A DNA stretch of 12,798 nt from an uncultured Candidatus Planktophila sp. (GCA_937927965.1 CALEZA010000005.1:1-12798); one strand, 5' to 3'. Shown: positions 1 to 6,537, numbered from the stretch's first letter. Numbers and translations are program-made. Notes: generated from the letters alone by a model not told the origin.

Positions 1-836
1 AGATGGTGATGGAGCTCGGTCGTGCAGGTCTTCAGGTTGAGCGTTCGCACCACGAGGTTGGAACTGCCGGCCAGATGGAGATCAACTACAAGTTCACTGA
101 CATCCTTACTGCAGGCGACGAGTTGATGAAGTTTAAGTACATCATCCGCAACGTTGCATGGGAGGGCGGCAAGACCGCAACATTTATGCCAAAGCCACTC
201 TTCGGAGATAACGGCTCAGGTATGCACGTTCACCAGTCACTCTGGAAAGATGGAAAGCCACTCTTCTTCGAAGCAGGCACATATGGCGATCTCTCAGATA
301 TGGCACGTTGGTATATCGGTGGACTCTTGAAGCATGCTCCATCGCTTCTTGCATTCACTAACCCAACTGTTAACTCATACCGTCGTTTGGTTCCAGGATA
401 CGAAGCTCCAGTGAACCTTGTTTACTCAGCACGTAACCGTTCAGCATGTATCCGTATCCCAATTACAGGTTCATCACCAAAGGCAAAGCGCGTTGAGTTC
501 CGTTGCCCAGATCCATCATCAAACCCATACCTCGCATTTGCAGCAATGCTCATGGCTGGTATCGATGGAATCATCAACAAGATTGAGCCACCTGCACCAG
601 TTGATAAGGATCTCTACGAGCTCGAAGGTGATGAAGCAGCTGCTATCCCTCAGGTTCCAGGATCACTCGATGCAGTATTGAACTCACTCGAGAAGGACCA
701 CGAGTTCCTTACAAAGGGTGGAGTCTTCACAGAAGACCTCATCTCAACATGGATTGAATGGAAGCGTAAGAATGAAGTTGATTATGTGCGTCTTCGTCCG
801 CACCCAGCTGAGTTCGAGCTTTACTACGACATCTAA
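1..836 (+). CDS. glnA: Type I glutamine synthetase, C-terminal part (5' end outside window)
   Basis: The enzyme makes glutamine from glutamate, ammonia and ATP in the cytoplasm and is the central step of ammonium assimilation. The visible 277 residues are the C-terminal part of a protein normally near 470 residues; the frame is open at the left edge, so the start is missing. Motifs read in order: [11 protein letters not shown] (active-site histidine region), [26 protein letters not shown] and the terminal ELYYDI. Within [13 protein letters not shown], Tyr at bases 615-617 aligns with the adenylylated tyrosine (Tyr397) of E. coli GlnA, so this is probably a GSI-beta enzyme controlled by an adenylyltransferase (GlnE). 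That control is known for the family and not shown here. A strong terminator follows the stop, so it is the last gene of its transcript. Confidence 0.97.
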   Translation, partial: MVMELGRAGLQVERSHHEVGTAGQMEINYKFTDILTAGDELMKFKYIIRNVAWEGGKTATFMPKPLFGDNGSGMHVHQSLWKDGKPLFFEAGTYGDLSDMARWYIGGLLKHAPSLLAFTNPTVNSYRRLVPGYEAPVNLVYSARNRSACIRIPITGSSPKAKRVEFRCPDPSSNPYLAFAAMLMAGIDGIINKIEPPAPVDKDLYELEGDEAAAIPQVPGSLDAVLNSLEKDHEFLTKGGVFTEDLISTWIEWKRKNEVDYVRLRPHPAEFELYYDI

Positions 837-844
837 AAAGTAAT

Positions 845-880
845 AAAAGAGCCCTCACTGGAAACAGTGGGGGCTCTTTT
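845..880 (+). terminator. Rho-independent terminator of glnA
   Basis: A 16-bp stem (845-860 with 865-880, one T-G wobble) closes on a GAAA tetraloop. The stem starts with AAAAGAGCCC and ends in GGGCTCTTTT, giving the U-tract. It begins 9 bases after the glnA stop codon. Because the stem also has an A-run on its left side, it could terminate in both directions. Confidence 0.93.
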
Positions 881-888
881 ATTTGCGA

Positions 889-894
889 TAGATT
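889..894 (+). promoter_or_regulatory. -10 box (TAGATT) of a leaderless promoter for the phosphoribosyltransferase
   Basis: TAGATT fits TANNNT and sits at -12 to -7 relative to the A of the ATG at 901. No Shine-Dalgarno sequence is visible before that ATG. The arrangement predicts that transcription starts at the start codon. No good -35 box is seen; the expected position lies inside the glnA terminator. Confidence 0.5.
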
Positions 895-900
895 CCGCTT

Positions 901-1383
901 ATGAGCCTTGAGCGCGAGATTTTAAGCTATGAAGAGTTTGGCGTGGCAGTGCGAGAGCTTGCTCAGGAAATCGAAGATTCAGGATATGAACCAGACATCA
1001 TTCTCTCGATTGCTCGAGGCGGGCTCCTTATCGGCGGTGCTCTGGGTTATGCGCTAGGAGTCAAGAACACCTTCACAATGTCTGTTGAATTCTATACAGG
1101 CGTCAATGAGCGCCTTGCACTCCCTGTGGTCTTGCCGCCTGTTCCCAACAAAGTCGATCTCACAGGGTTAAAGGTATTAGTCGCAGATGATGTTGCGGAT
1201 ACTGGTGCAACTCTCAAATTGGTGCGCGAGTTCTGCGGAGAATATGTCAAGGAAGTGCGAAGTGCTGTCCTCTATGAAAAGCCGCATAGCCAAGAGAAAC
1301 CAGATTATGCATGGCGCCAAACAGATAAGTGGATTGAGTTCCCATGGTCCACACAACCTCCCGTGGAGAAGAGCGCCAATTGA
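901..1383 (+). CDS. Phosphoribosyltransferase, xanthine-guanine/hypoxanthine type
   Basis: A 160-residue cytoplasmic type I phosphoribosyltransferase that probably joins a purine base to PRPP to give a nucleotide (salvage). The PRPP-binding motif VLVADDVADTGAT is at residues 92-104. The loop SIARGG is at 36-41, and WIEFPW at 144-149 resembles the base-contacting end of Gpt-type enzymes. Length and order suit the small Gpt/HpT group, but the exact base (xanthine, guanine, hypoxanthine) cannot be read from the sequence. The ATG at 901 has no ribosome-binding site and instead lies six bases after a TANNNT box, pointing to a leaderless mRNA. The stop codon overlaps the TTG start of the next gene, an AlkD-like glycosylase, so the two are probably translated together. 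The neighbouring NCS1 permease would be a plausible base supplier, but that link is inference. Confidence 0.88.
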   Translation: MSLEREILSYEEFGVAVRELAQEIEDSGYEPDIILSIARGGLLIGGALGYALGVKNTFTMSVEFYTGVNERLALPVVLPPVPNKVDLTGLKVLVADDVADTGATLKLVREFCGEYVKEVRSAVLYEKPHSQEKPDYAWRQTDKWIEFPWSTQPPVEKSAN

Positions 1384-2063
1384 GTTTCGCCACTGATTTT
1401 ATTAGTGCGCTCTCTCCAGAGTTGGAGTCTATGAAGAATCGCACCAAGGCTATTGGCGCTCAGGCATATATGAAAGATATAGCACCATTTCTGGGAGTCC
1501 CCACACCGCAGCGCAGATCTACCGTGAAAAGAATCGCTCAATCCCTTGCAGTTCCAACTTCTGCTCAATTAGGAGCGGCAGCTCGCGCTCTCTGGAAACT
1601 TGATGAACGCGAATATCAATATGCAGCCTGCGATCTCATTGACATTCATCTCAAAGTTGCCGACAAAGCATTCCTGGAAGACCATGTGGAATTTCTTCTC
1701 ACACACAAATCTTGGTGGGACACCGTAGATAGCTTAGGAAGTGTTGCCATCTCTCCCCTCACGGATAAATATGGCTGCGAGAAGATCATTGAGAGTTGGA
1801 ATAAGTCAGAGAATATGTGGCTCAACAGAGCGGCTATCCAGCATCAGCGCGGTAGAAAATACGAGACTGATATCAAACTCATATTGCGCTATTGCCATGA
1901 ACATTCGGACTCTGATGAGTTCTTTATCGTGAAGGCTATCGGGTGGGCCTTACGCGATATCTCTCGAGTAAGCCCACGGGATGTTAGAGAATTTCTTAAA
2001 GCACACCCTGATTTAGGACGAGTTGCAGTAAGGGAAGCCGAAAAAGGTTTGGGCCGTTTATAA
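1380..2063 (+). CDS. AlkD-family DNA alkylation repair glycosylase
   Basis: A 227-residue HEAT-like-repeat DNA glycosylase that removes alkylated purines (3- or 7-alkyl) from DNA. Family hallmarks are present: SWWDTVDSL with W112, W113, D114 and D117; WLNRAAI with R150; and AIGWALRDISR with W189. By alignment from memory these match the catalytic Asp113, Arg148 and Trp187 region of B. cereus AlkD. The start chosen is TTG 1380-1382, which overlaps the TGA of the preceding gene (1381-1383) and follows GGAGAAG (1365-1371) by 8 bases. An ATG further up at 1344 would add 12 residues lying wholly within the upstream gene and has no better support. The stop lies in a perfect 12-bp palindrome (2055-2066). 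The overlap indicates translational coupling with the phosphoribosyltransferase. Confidence 0.9.
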   Translation: MSFATDFISALSPELESMKNRTKAIGAQAYMKDIAPFLGVPTPQRRSTVKRIAQSLAVPTSAQLGAAARALWKLDEREYQYAACDLIDIHLKVADKAFLEDHVEFLLTHKSWWDTVDSLGSVAISPLTDKYGCEKIIESWNKSENMWLNRAAIQHQRGRKYETDIKLILRYCHEHSDSDEFFIVKAIGWALRDISRVSPRDVREFLKAHPDLGRVAVREAEKGLGRL

Positions 2064-2123
2064 ACGAATGCCTAATACTTCTTTCGTCGACTTAGATATC
2101 CATGCTTAAGAAGTAAACGCCAA

Positions 2124-2143
2124 ACGAGCAAGGTTTCGCTCGT
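2124..2143 (-). terminator. Possible weak hairpin terminator after the small exported-protein gene
   Basis: ACGAGC (2124-2129) pairs with GCTCGT (2138-2143) around an 8-base loop, 40 bases downstream of the minus-strand gene's stop. The minus strand continues TTGGCGTTT, a poor U-tract. The rest of the 120-base gap (2064-2182) holds an 8-bp inverted repeat with a long spacer (TACTTCTT 2076-2083 and AAGAAGTA 2108-2115) and no gene. Confidence 0.3.
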
Positions 2144-2182
2144 GATAATCGCTTTATACCAAAGATCATTCATTTGCTTCTC

Positions 2183-2539
2183 CTAAAGCCATGTGCAAAT
2201 TATTGAGGGTAAGGTCAAATACTTAACAGTCCATCTAGCGACCGACATGAGCGCTCCTTCACTGAAGACATACGCTGTAACCCAGGCTCCGATTGCAATG
2301 GTTGTTAATGTAGTTTTGCATACTCCCTCGATTAAATCGCCAATATTCAGCTCTTCGGCCGTCTCTTCATGTTCGAAAATTTGGCTTGATTTCAAATTTG
2401 CACTCAGTGCCACTGGAGATAATTTCTTCAGCTTAGGATTCTGCAGAACCAAAGCATTAGATTCTGAGATTTGAAGGAAAGATAACATCACCGTGATTAC
2501 TCCCACGAGTAAAAACTTCGGATATCGCATTGATTTCAT
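2183..2539 (-). CDS. Small exported protein of unknown function
   Basis: Not recognised. The 118-residue product starts with a classical signal peptide: MKSMRYPK (basic), a hydrophobic core at about 9-24, and a likely signal peptidase I site after S-N-A (residue 29). The mature 89 residues have a lysine/serine-rich front, an acidic stretch EHEETAEEL (about 56-64), and a hydrophobic segment at about 78-98 that could be a membrane helix or a core of a small fold. Cys74 and Cys115 are the only cysteines and could form a disulfide. The start is well supported: the minus strand reads AGGAGG four bases before the ATG, the best ribosome-binding site in the window. It shares strand with the MFS transporter behind a 120-base gap, so it may have its own promoter. 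It could be an envelope protein or a small secreted peptide; no function is claimed. Confidence 0.75.
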   Translation of the reverse strand: MKSMRYPKFLLVGVITVMLSFLQISESNALVLQNPKLKKLSPVALSANLKSSQIFEHEETAEELNIGDLIEGVCKTTLTTIAIGAWVTAYVFSEGALMSVARWTVKYLTLPSIICTWL

Positions 2540-2659
2540 TATGCCTCCTAAATAAATTGAGGCTTAGAAACTATCTCTGAAAATTCTCAGCATCCTTTCG
2601 CCTTGTGCTCACTGAATTCACAGAAGTTTTGATGCTAGGGATTATTACAATTAGTAACT

Positions 2660-3883
2660 TCAAGCAGGTGTCTTTACCCAAGACTTTGTCACTAACTTAT
2701 GCATGATGGTTCCATTAATCGCAAACATCACTGCAAGAATCCACCAACCCGACGCTCCCATTCCAATAACCAGGGCTGTGACAAGTGATGGCCCAAGAGT
2801 TCCACTCAGCCCCCACGAAAGTCCCCAGACTCCCTGATATTGCCCTTGGTGATCTTCATCAGCTAAACCAAATCCGATAGACCAAGAACCTGCCGAACCA
2901 ATCAGCTCACCAACAATATGGGAAGCCATTCCAAGTACTAACACAAGGCAAGCAATTACTACGCTCACACCGTGTGCTGCGGCATAGAGAACGCAGGCGA
3001 TAGAAATGAAATATGAAGCGAGGCGATAATTCTTGGCGCCTCCAAACAATGTGGCTGAGCCCTTGCTTGCTGCGACTTGAAAGAGCATCACTGCAATCGT
3101 ATTCATCATCATGATCACCGAAACCCACCAGCGCGGAGCATTAGTCTCTCTGACAACCCATAATGGAATGGCGATTGACTGAAGCACGAAATGCAGAGAC
3201 ATAAATGCATTTGAGAGAGTTGCTCCAAGGAAGACTCGATCCTTCATCGCTTCAAATGAGAAAGGCTCTCCTCTCTCAACTGTTGGCTCCACGAAAGGGA
3301 GTTTGAGGTAGATAAGGCCGGCCAGAATAAAGGTGAGAGCATCTCCTAACAGGAGAGCTTTGTAGACAGTCGGGTTATTGAGAGCTAAACCTATTCCTGC
3401 AAAGAGAGTTCCCACTGATATTCCGAAGTTCGTAACCGCTCTTTGATAGGCACGGAGAGAAACACGAGACTCCTCTCCCCCAAGTTTGGCAATAGTAGCC
3501 ATGCGAGTTGTCTGTGCAATCACTCCCAAGATTCCCATGGCAATATGGATCAGAAGAAATGGAGTGTATGTATGAACAAAAATAAGTCCTGCCATAACAA
3601 CACCCTCAGCAGCAACAGCTATAGCACTGATATTTCTCGGTCCAAAGCGATCTGCTATATGACCTGCTGGAACGCTAAAGCTCATCGAAATTCCACCCGC
3701 AATTGAGATTGCAAGTGCCACTTGTGCTGGAGAGAGGCCAACGATGGTGGTGAAATAGATGACATCGACAGTCATAAAGAGACCGTTGCCAAATGTGTTA
3801 ATGAAGGTCGATAGGGCTAGAAGCCTTAACGGGCGCTCCTGGGGGATAACTCTCATAACGAGAGCCTGTATTTTTGAGCGCAT
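2660..3883 (-). CDS. Major facilitator superfamily (MFS) transporter
   Basis: A 407-residue integral membrane protein with about 12 hydrophobic segments, the normal size for MFS. After TM2 it carries the family motif A in the form GHIADRFGPR (residues 74-83), which guides the conformational change of MFS porters. A central cytoplasmic loop with mixed charge (around KLPFVEPTVERGEPFSFEAMKDR) separates the two six-helix halves. The substrate cannot be read; general resemblance is to proton-driven drug or metabolite exporters. The start at 3883 has no Shine-Dalgarno but lies six bases after TAGAAT, a leaderless signature; a second in-frame ATG ten codons later has no such support. It diverges from the 44-residue gene at 3993. 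Confidence 0.88.
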   Translation of the reverse strand: MRSKIQALVMRVIPQERPLRLLALSTFINTFGNGLFMTVDVIYFTTIVGLSPAQVALAISIAGGISMSFSVPAGHIADRFGPRNISAIAVAAEGVVMAGLIFVHTYTPFLLIHIAMGILGVIAQTTRMATIAKLGGEESRVSLRAYQRAVTNFGISVGTLFAGIGLALNNPTVYKALLLGDALTFILAGLIYLKLPFVEPTVERGEPFSFEAMKDRVFLGATLSNAFMSLHFVLQSIAIPLWVVRETNAPRWWVSVIMMMNTIAVMLFQVAASKGSATLFGGAKNYRLASYFISIACVLYAAAHGVSVVIACLVLVLGMASHIVGELIGSAGSWSIGFGLADEDHQGQYQGVWGLSWGLSGTLGPSLVTALVIGMGASGWWILAVMFAINGTIMHKLVTKSWVKTPA

Positions 3884-3889
3884 TGGGAG

Positions 3890-3895
3890 ATTCTA
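3890..3895 (-). promoter_or_regulatory. -10 box (TAGAAT on minus strand) of a leaderless promoter for the MFS gene
   Basis: Reading the minus strand, TAGAAT is followed by six bases (CTCCCA) and then the ATG at 3883-3881. There is no ribosome-binding site, so transcription is predicted to begin at the start codon. No clear -35 box is visible. Confidence 0.5.
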
Positions 3896-3992
3896 CGCCC
3901 ATAACTCTAAGGATTTACTCAGGGTTGGTGGACCTTCTCCACAGTCTCCTGAAGCATTATTTGGGCTGTAGAGATAACGAAAGGAAGAGCTC

Positions 3993-4127
3993 ATGGCAAT
4001 CGTCTTCATCCTCCTAGGAGCGCTAGCTGCAACCCTCTTTTCAATCTCCAAGTTAGGGCTTGATCTTCCACCAGTTGAAAATTCTCACAGCGATGTATCT
4101 CGCGAGGATATGCAAATCGCCGCTTAA
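3993..4127 (+). CDS. 44-residue single-helix membrane protein, unknown
   Basis: Not recognised, and below the usual ORF length cut-off. An ATG at 3993 follows AGGAAG (3982-3987) by five bases. The product opens with a hydrophobic stretch AIVFILLGALAATLFSI (residues 2-18), long enough for one membrane helix, then has a short polar tail that is mostly acidic and ends in QIAA. There is no cleavage-site pattern, so it is more likely an anchor or small membrane protein than a secreted one. It ends 51 bases before the GTG of the compact NhaA-like antiporter, in the same reading phase but separated by TAA (4125) and TAG (4152). It could be a real small partner protein or a remnant of a longer reading frame; resemblance to the missing first helix of NhaA is too weak to claim. 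Confidence 0.5.
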   Translation: MAIVFILLGALAATLFSISKLGLDLPPVENSHSDVSREDMQIAA

Positions 4128-4133
4128 AAACAT

Positions 4134-4170
4134 AGTAATTCGGGCGCTTCCTAGCGAGGCGCTCGTTACT
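4134..4170 (+). repeat. Stem-loop between the 44-residue gene and the NhaA-like gene
   Basis: AGTAA (4134-4138) pairs with TTACT (4166-4170). After a two-base bulge, a 10-bp stem with two G-T wobbles (4141-4150 with 4156-4165) closes on the loop CTAGC. It begins seven bases after the TAA of the small gene, but the following bases (ATTTCTGCG) are a poor U-tract, so termination is uncertain. Its 3' arm overlaps the predicted -10 box at 4167-4172. Confidence 0.6.
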
Positions 4171-4172
4171 AT
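4167..4172 (+). promoter_or_regulatory. -10 box (TACTAT) of a leaderless promoter for the NhaA-like gene
   Basis: TACTAT is followed by six bases (TTCTGC) and then GTG at 4179. This is the same spacing as at four other Shine-Dalgarno-less starts in the window and supports the short form of the antiporter gene. The box lies partly in the 3' arm of the 4134-4170 hairpin. Confidence 0.45.
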
Positions 4173-4178
4173 TTCTGC

Positions 4179-4973
4179 GTGCTCAACCACCTCCTCACCT
4201 TTGCCATCTTCTTACTCATTGGCATTGAGATTCGTGACGGGCTTTCGCACTTTAAGGCAACGATTTTGCCTTCAGTTGCAGCACTAGGTGGAATGATTTT
4301 CCCAGCTCTTATATTTCTATTGCTAAGTGAGAACAATCAGCCATGGGCAACTGTGATGCCTACAGATGTGGCACTGGCTATAGGTGCTCTCAGTCTCTTG
4401 GGTTCTCGCGTTAATCCTTCAGTAAAGATATTTCTCATGACACTAGCGGTCGCAGATGATCTCTTCTCACTTATAGCGATAGGTATCTTCTTTAGGAATG
4501 ATCTCGATATTTCAAGCGCCTTCTACACAATTGGGGCTGCCGTAATCGGAGCTCTTCTTCCCTATCGCCACTTCCTACTACGAGTTCTTAATCCTGTGAT
4601 CACCTTTGTGGTTATTCCTGCTTATATCTGGATTAACCTCTTTGCCGAGATTGATTACTCGACCTTTGATAGCCCCTTAGCTCTTGCAATCGTTGGAGCA
4701 AGAGTGATTGGTAAAGTCGTCGGAATTACCCTCTTTACCTATCTCATGATGCGATTTACTTCACTTTCACTTCCATCAGGAATGAACATACGAGAAGTTG
4801 CTGGCGTTGGACTTTTGTGTGGAATGGGAATGACTGTCTCGCTTGTCATCGCAGAGATCACTATCGAGAGCTCCCAGGTTCTCTCCGAAATTCGTTCAGG
4901 ACTCTTTATTGGTGCGCTCTTGTCAGCTCTCCTAGGTCTTACCTGGCTTAAGCGTTTTCCTGCCGTGCGATAG
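4179..4973 (+). CDS. Compact NhaA-family Na+/H+ antiporter
   Basis: A 264-residue membrane protein clearly related to NhaA, which exchanges Na+ for H+ to control pH and sodium. Key residues survive: D63 in MPTDVALAIG (E. coli D133), D93-D94 in VADDLFS (D163-D164, the ion site) and K179 in IGKVVG (K300). The stretch AALGGMIFPALI and the closing GVGLLCGMGMTVSLVIA are also typical. It is about 120 residues short. It starts within the equivalent of TM II, so TM I is missing, and about 51 residues are absent between the DD pair and the lysine, matching roughly two helices of the TM VI-VIII region. The start is a GTG without ribosome-binding site, six bases after TACTAT; TAG at 4152 bars an upstream extension. 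The last 26 bases overlap the convergent NCS1 permease. It may be a functional mini-antiporter or a decaying gene; the long intact frame and conserved charges favour function. Confidence 0.78.
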   Translation: MLNHLLTFAIFLLIGIEIRDGLSHFKATILPSVAALGGMIFPALIFLLLSENNQPWATVMPTDVALAIGALSLLGSRVNPSVKIFLMTLAVADDLFSLIAIGIFFRNDLDISSAFYTIGAAVIGALLPYRHFLLRVLNPVITFVVIPAYIWINLFAEIDYSTFDSPLALAIVGARVIGKVVGITLFTYLMMRFTSLSLPSGMNIREVAGVGLLCGMGMTVSLVIAEITIESSQVLSEIRSGLFIGALLSALLGLTWLKRFPAVR

Positions 4974-6360
4974 TGGATTTATTGAGGATAAGGTAGCCAA
5001 GAGATCCAATCACCAAGGCTGCCAATACTCCTAAGTTAGCAAAGGCCCATTGACCTTCCTTGCCGCCAAGAGGTCCAAGAAGATAACCCTGCCAAGAAAG
5101 CCATGATGCAAATGGGTTGGTGACTAATCCCCATCCCACAAATGAACCCACTGCCATCACCGCAATTGATCGGATGTTCCAGCTTCCGTAACGCCCAGTT
5201 GCACTAAATAGGTCCGCTTCGTCGTAATCCTTACGGCGCAAGAGAACATCGGTCACAAAGATTGCCGACCATGTAGCAATTGGTACACCCAATGTAATGA
5301 GAAATCCCTGGAATGGATAGAAGAAATCATCTGCAACCCAGACGAGGTAGATCGTGCCTATAACCATGATGAGAGAGTCGATGGAGGCAGCAATATAACG
5401 AGGTACGGGAAGACCAATAGATATGAGAGTTAATCCTGATGAATAGAGATCAAGAATTGCTCCGCCCACTAATCCCAGGATTGCAATGAGTGCAAATGGA
5501 ATAAGAAACCAAGTAGGCAGAAGTGTGGTGAGGGCTCCGATGGGATCGGATGCAATCGCTCCCGATAGATCCCCATCGCTTCCCGATAGAAGTGCTCCAT
5601 AAATCACCAAGATTATTGGGACAATCGATGCTCCAAAGACGGTCCATCCCACCACAGCTCTTCCAGATGAAGAGCGTGGAAGATAGCGTGAGTAGTCGGC
5701 TGCAGAGTTGACCCATCCAAGACCAATTCCAGTTGCACCGAAAATCAGTGCTCCAATAAATCCTGCTGTGCTCCCTGATGGAATAGCAGTAACAGCTGAC
5801 CACTTGACTTCATCAAGGGTAAGAAGAATATAAACAAGAGTGGCGGCGATAGTGGTGACAGTGAGCCAGCGCTGCAACTTCATAATCACACTATGCCCAA
5901 GCACTCCTGCTGCAACAGTTAAAGAGATTGCAAGAAGAAATCCGAGCACCATTGCTGTGTTTCGATCAAGGGAACCTAATCTTTCGAAGATTGTTCCAGT
6001 CGCTAGCGTTGCAAGGGAAACTAGAACTGTCTCCCACCCAACAAATATGAGATAAGAAAGAAATCCAGGGATGAGATTTCCCTTGGTGCCAAAGGAGGCG
6101 CGTGAGAGAACCATCGTGGGTGCATTCGACTTCTTTCCCGCAAGGGAGCTCACTCCTACAAGCAGGAAGGAGAGAATCGTGCCGAGAATTGCAGCAACGG
6201 TGGCCTGCCAAAAGGAGATGCCAAAGCCTAGGAAAAATGAGCCATATGAGAGCGCTAGGAGCGAGACATTTGCCCCACACCACGGCCAGAAAAGGTTTGA
6301 GGGTCTTCCGCCACGCTCGGATTCTGCGATTGTGTTTGTTCCGTTGAGCTCAAGTTGCAT
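4948..6360 (-). CDS. NCS1-family nucleobase permease (purine-cytosine permease type)
   Basis: A 470-residue transporter with about 12 hydrophobic segments, the usual NCS1 size, which imports nucleobases or related compounds such as cytosine, purines, allantoin or hydantoins with a cation. Family marks: RASFG (residues 87-91) after TM2, FVGWETV (106-112), ADYSRYLP (221-228) and LDLYSSGLTL (303-312). These last two point to the purine/cytosine permease branch, but the substrate cannot be fixed. The start at 6360 is preferred because TACGAT lies exactly six bases upstream. A longer frame from 6456 would run through the SAM-IV aptamer on the other strand and adds no recognisable sequence. Its promoter is interleaved with that of the riboswitch-controlled importer. 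Its 3' end overlaps the NhaA-like gene. Confidence 0.88.
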   Translation of the reverse strand: MQLELNGTNTIAESERGGRPSNLFWPWCGANVSLLALSYGSFFLGFGISFWQATVAAILGTILSFLLVGVSSLAGKKSNAPTMVLSRASFGTKGNLIPGFLSYLIFVGWETVLVSLATLATGTIFERLGSLDRNTAMVLGFLLAISLTVAAGVLGHSVIMKLQRWLTVTTIAATLVYILLTLDEVKWSAVTAIPSGSTAGFIGALIFGATGIGLGWVNSAADYSRYLPRSSSGRAVVGWTVFGASIVPIILVIYGALLSGSDGDLSGAIASDPIGALTTLLPTWFLIPFALIAILGLVGGAILDLYSSGLTLISIGLPVPRYIAASIDSLIMVIGTIYLVWVADDFFYPFQGFLITLGVPIATWSAIFVTDVLLRRKDYDEADLFSATGRYGSWNIRSIAVMAVGSFVGWGLVTNPFASWLSWQGYLLGPLGGKEGQWAFANLGVLAALVIGSLGYLILNKSTIARQENA

Positions 6361-6366
6361 CTGCGT

Positions 6367-6372
6367 ATCGTA
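6367..6372 (-). promoter_or_regulatory. -10 box (TACGAT on minus strand) of a leaderless promoter for the NCS1 permease
   Basis: On the minus strand TACGAT, six bases (ACGCAG), then ATG at 6360-6358. No Shine-Dalgarno is present. This fixes the start of the permease and removes the 32-codon upstream extension. Confidence 0.5.
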
Positions 6373-6378
6373 TGCGAT

Positions 6379-6407
6379 TTCAAAGAGGGGCGTCTCCTTG
6401 GTAGGGT
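6379..6407 (+). promoter_or_regulatory. Probable promoter of the SAM-IV riboswitch transcript
   Basis: TTCAAA (6379-6384, four of six matches to TTGACA) is separated by 17 bases from TAGGGT (6402-6407, fits TANNNT). Transcription would start near 6414, at the first bases of the riboswitch (GGTCACGAG from 6415). The agreement between predicted start and aptamer edge is the main support. Confidence 0.5.
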
Positions 6408-6414
6408 TCGCAAC

Positions 6415-6524
6415 GGTCACGAGTATCAAACAATGCACCGGCAGTTTGATCGGCAACCCTCCTTCCGTGGCGGGGTGCCCCCGAGTGAAGACCAGGTCAT
6501 AGCAAGTCGCTATGGCAAGCGCGC
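6415..6524 (+). promoter_or_regulatory. SAM-IV riboswitch
   Basis: The element matches the actinobacterial SAM-IV pattern as I remember it: GGTCACGAG at 6415-6423, CGGCAACCCTCC (6451-6462), GGCGGGGTGCCCC (about 6468-6480), GAGTGAAGACC (6483-6493) and GGCAAGCGC near the 3' end. Helices visible: GGTC 6415-6418 with GACC 6490-6493; ATCAAAC 6425-6431 with GTTTGAT 6444-6450, extended by TGC/GCA; and CATAGC 6498-6503 with GCTATG 6509-6514. It senses S-adenosylmethionine and normally represses. No terminator fits in the short gap before the ATG at 6538; the ribosome-binding site GAAAGG (6527-6532) directly follows, so translational control is likely. It places the downstream importer in methionine/SAM or sulfur amino acid metabolism. 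Confidence 0.9.
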
Positions 6525-6537
6525 TTGAAAGGTAATC

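Noticed and set aside
3993..4973. Full-length NhaA broken by a simple frameshift or sequencing error
   Set aside because: The upstream bases are in the same phase with two stops, other phases show no NhaA-like sequence, and a second loss exists inside the intact part, so one error cannot explain the short length.
6361..6456. Upstream extension of the NCS1 permease to an ATG at 6456
   Set aside because: These 32 codons run antisense through the riboswitch promoter and aptamer, show no family-like sequence, and the ATG at 6360 has a correctly spaced -10 box.
6451..6500. TPP or glutamine riboswitch
   Set aside because: CGGGGTGCC resembles the TPP start, but CTGAGA and the TPP 3' core are absent; an ACGGAAG on the minus strand recalls the glutamine motif but lacks the rest. 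The SAM-IV pattern explains the whole stretch.
6071..6502. Plus-strand open frame of 143 codons
   Set aside because: It lies opposite the NCS1 permease and runs into the SAM-IV aptamer; its composition is that of an antisense shadow with no recognisable motif.
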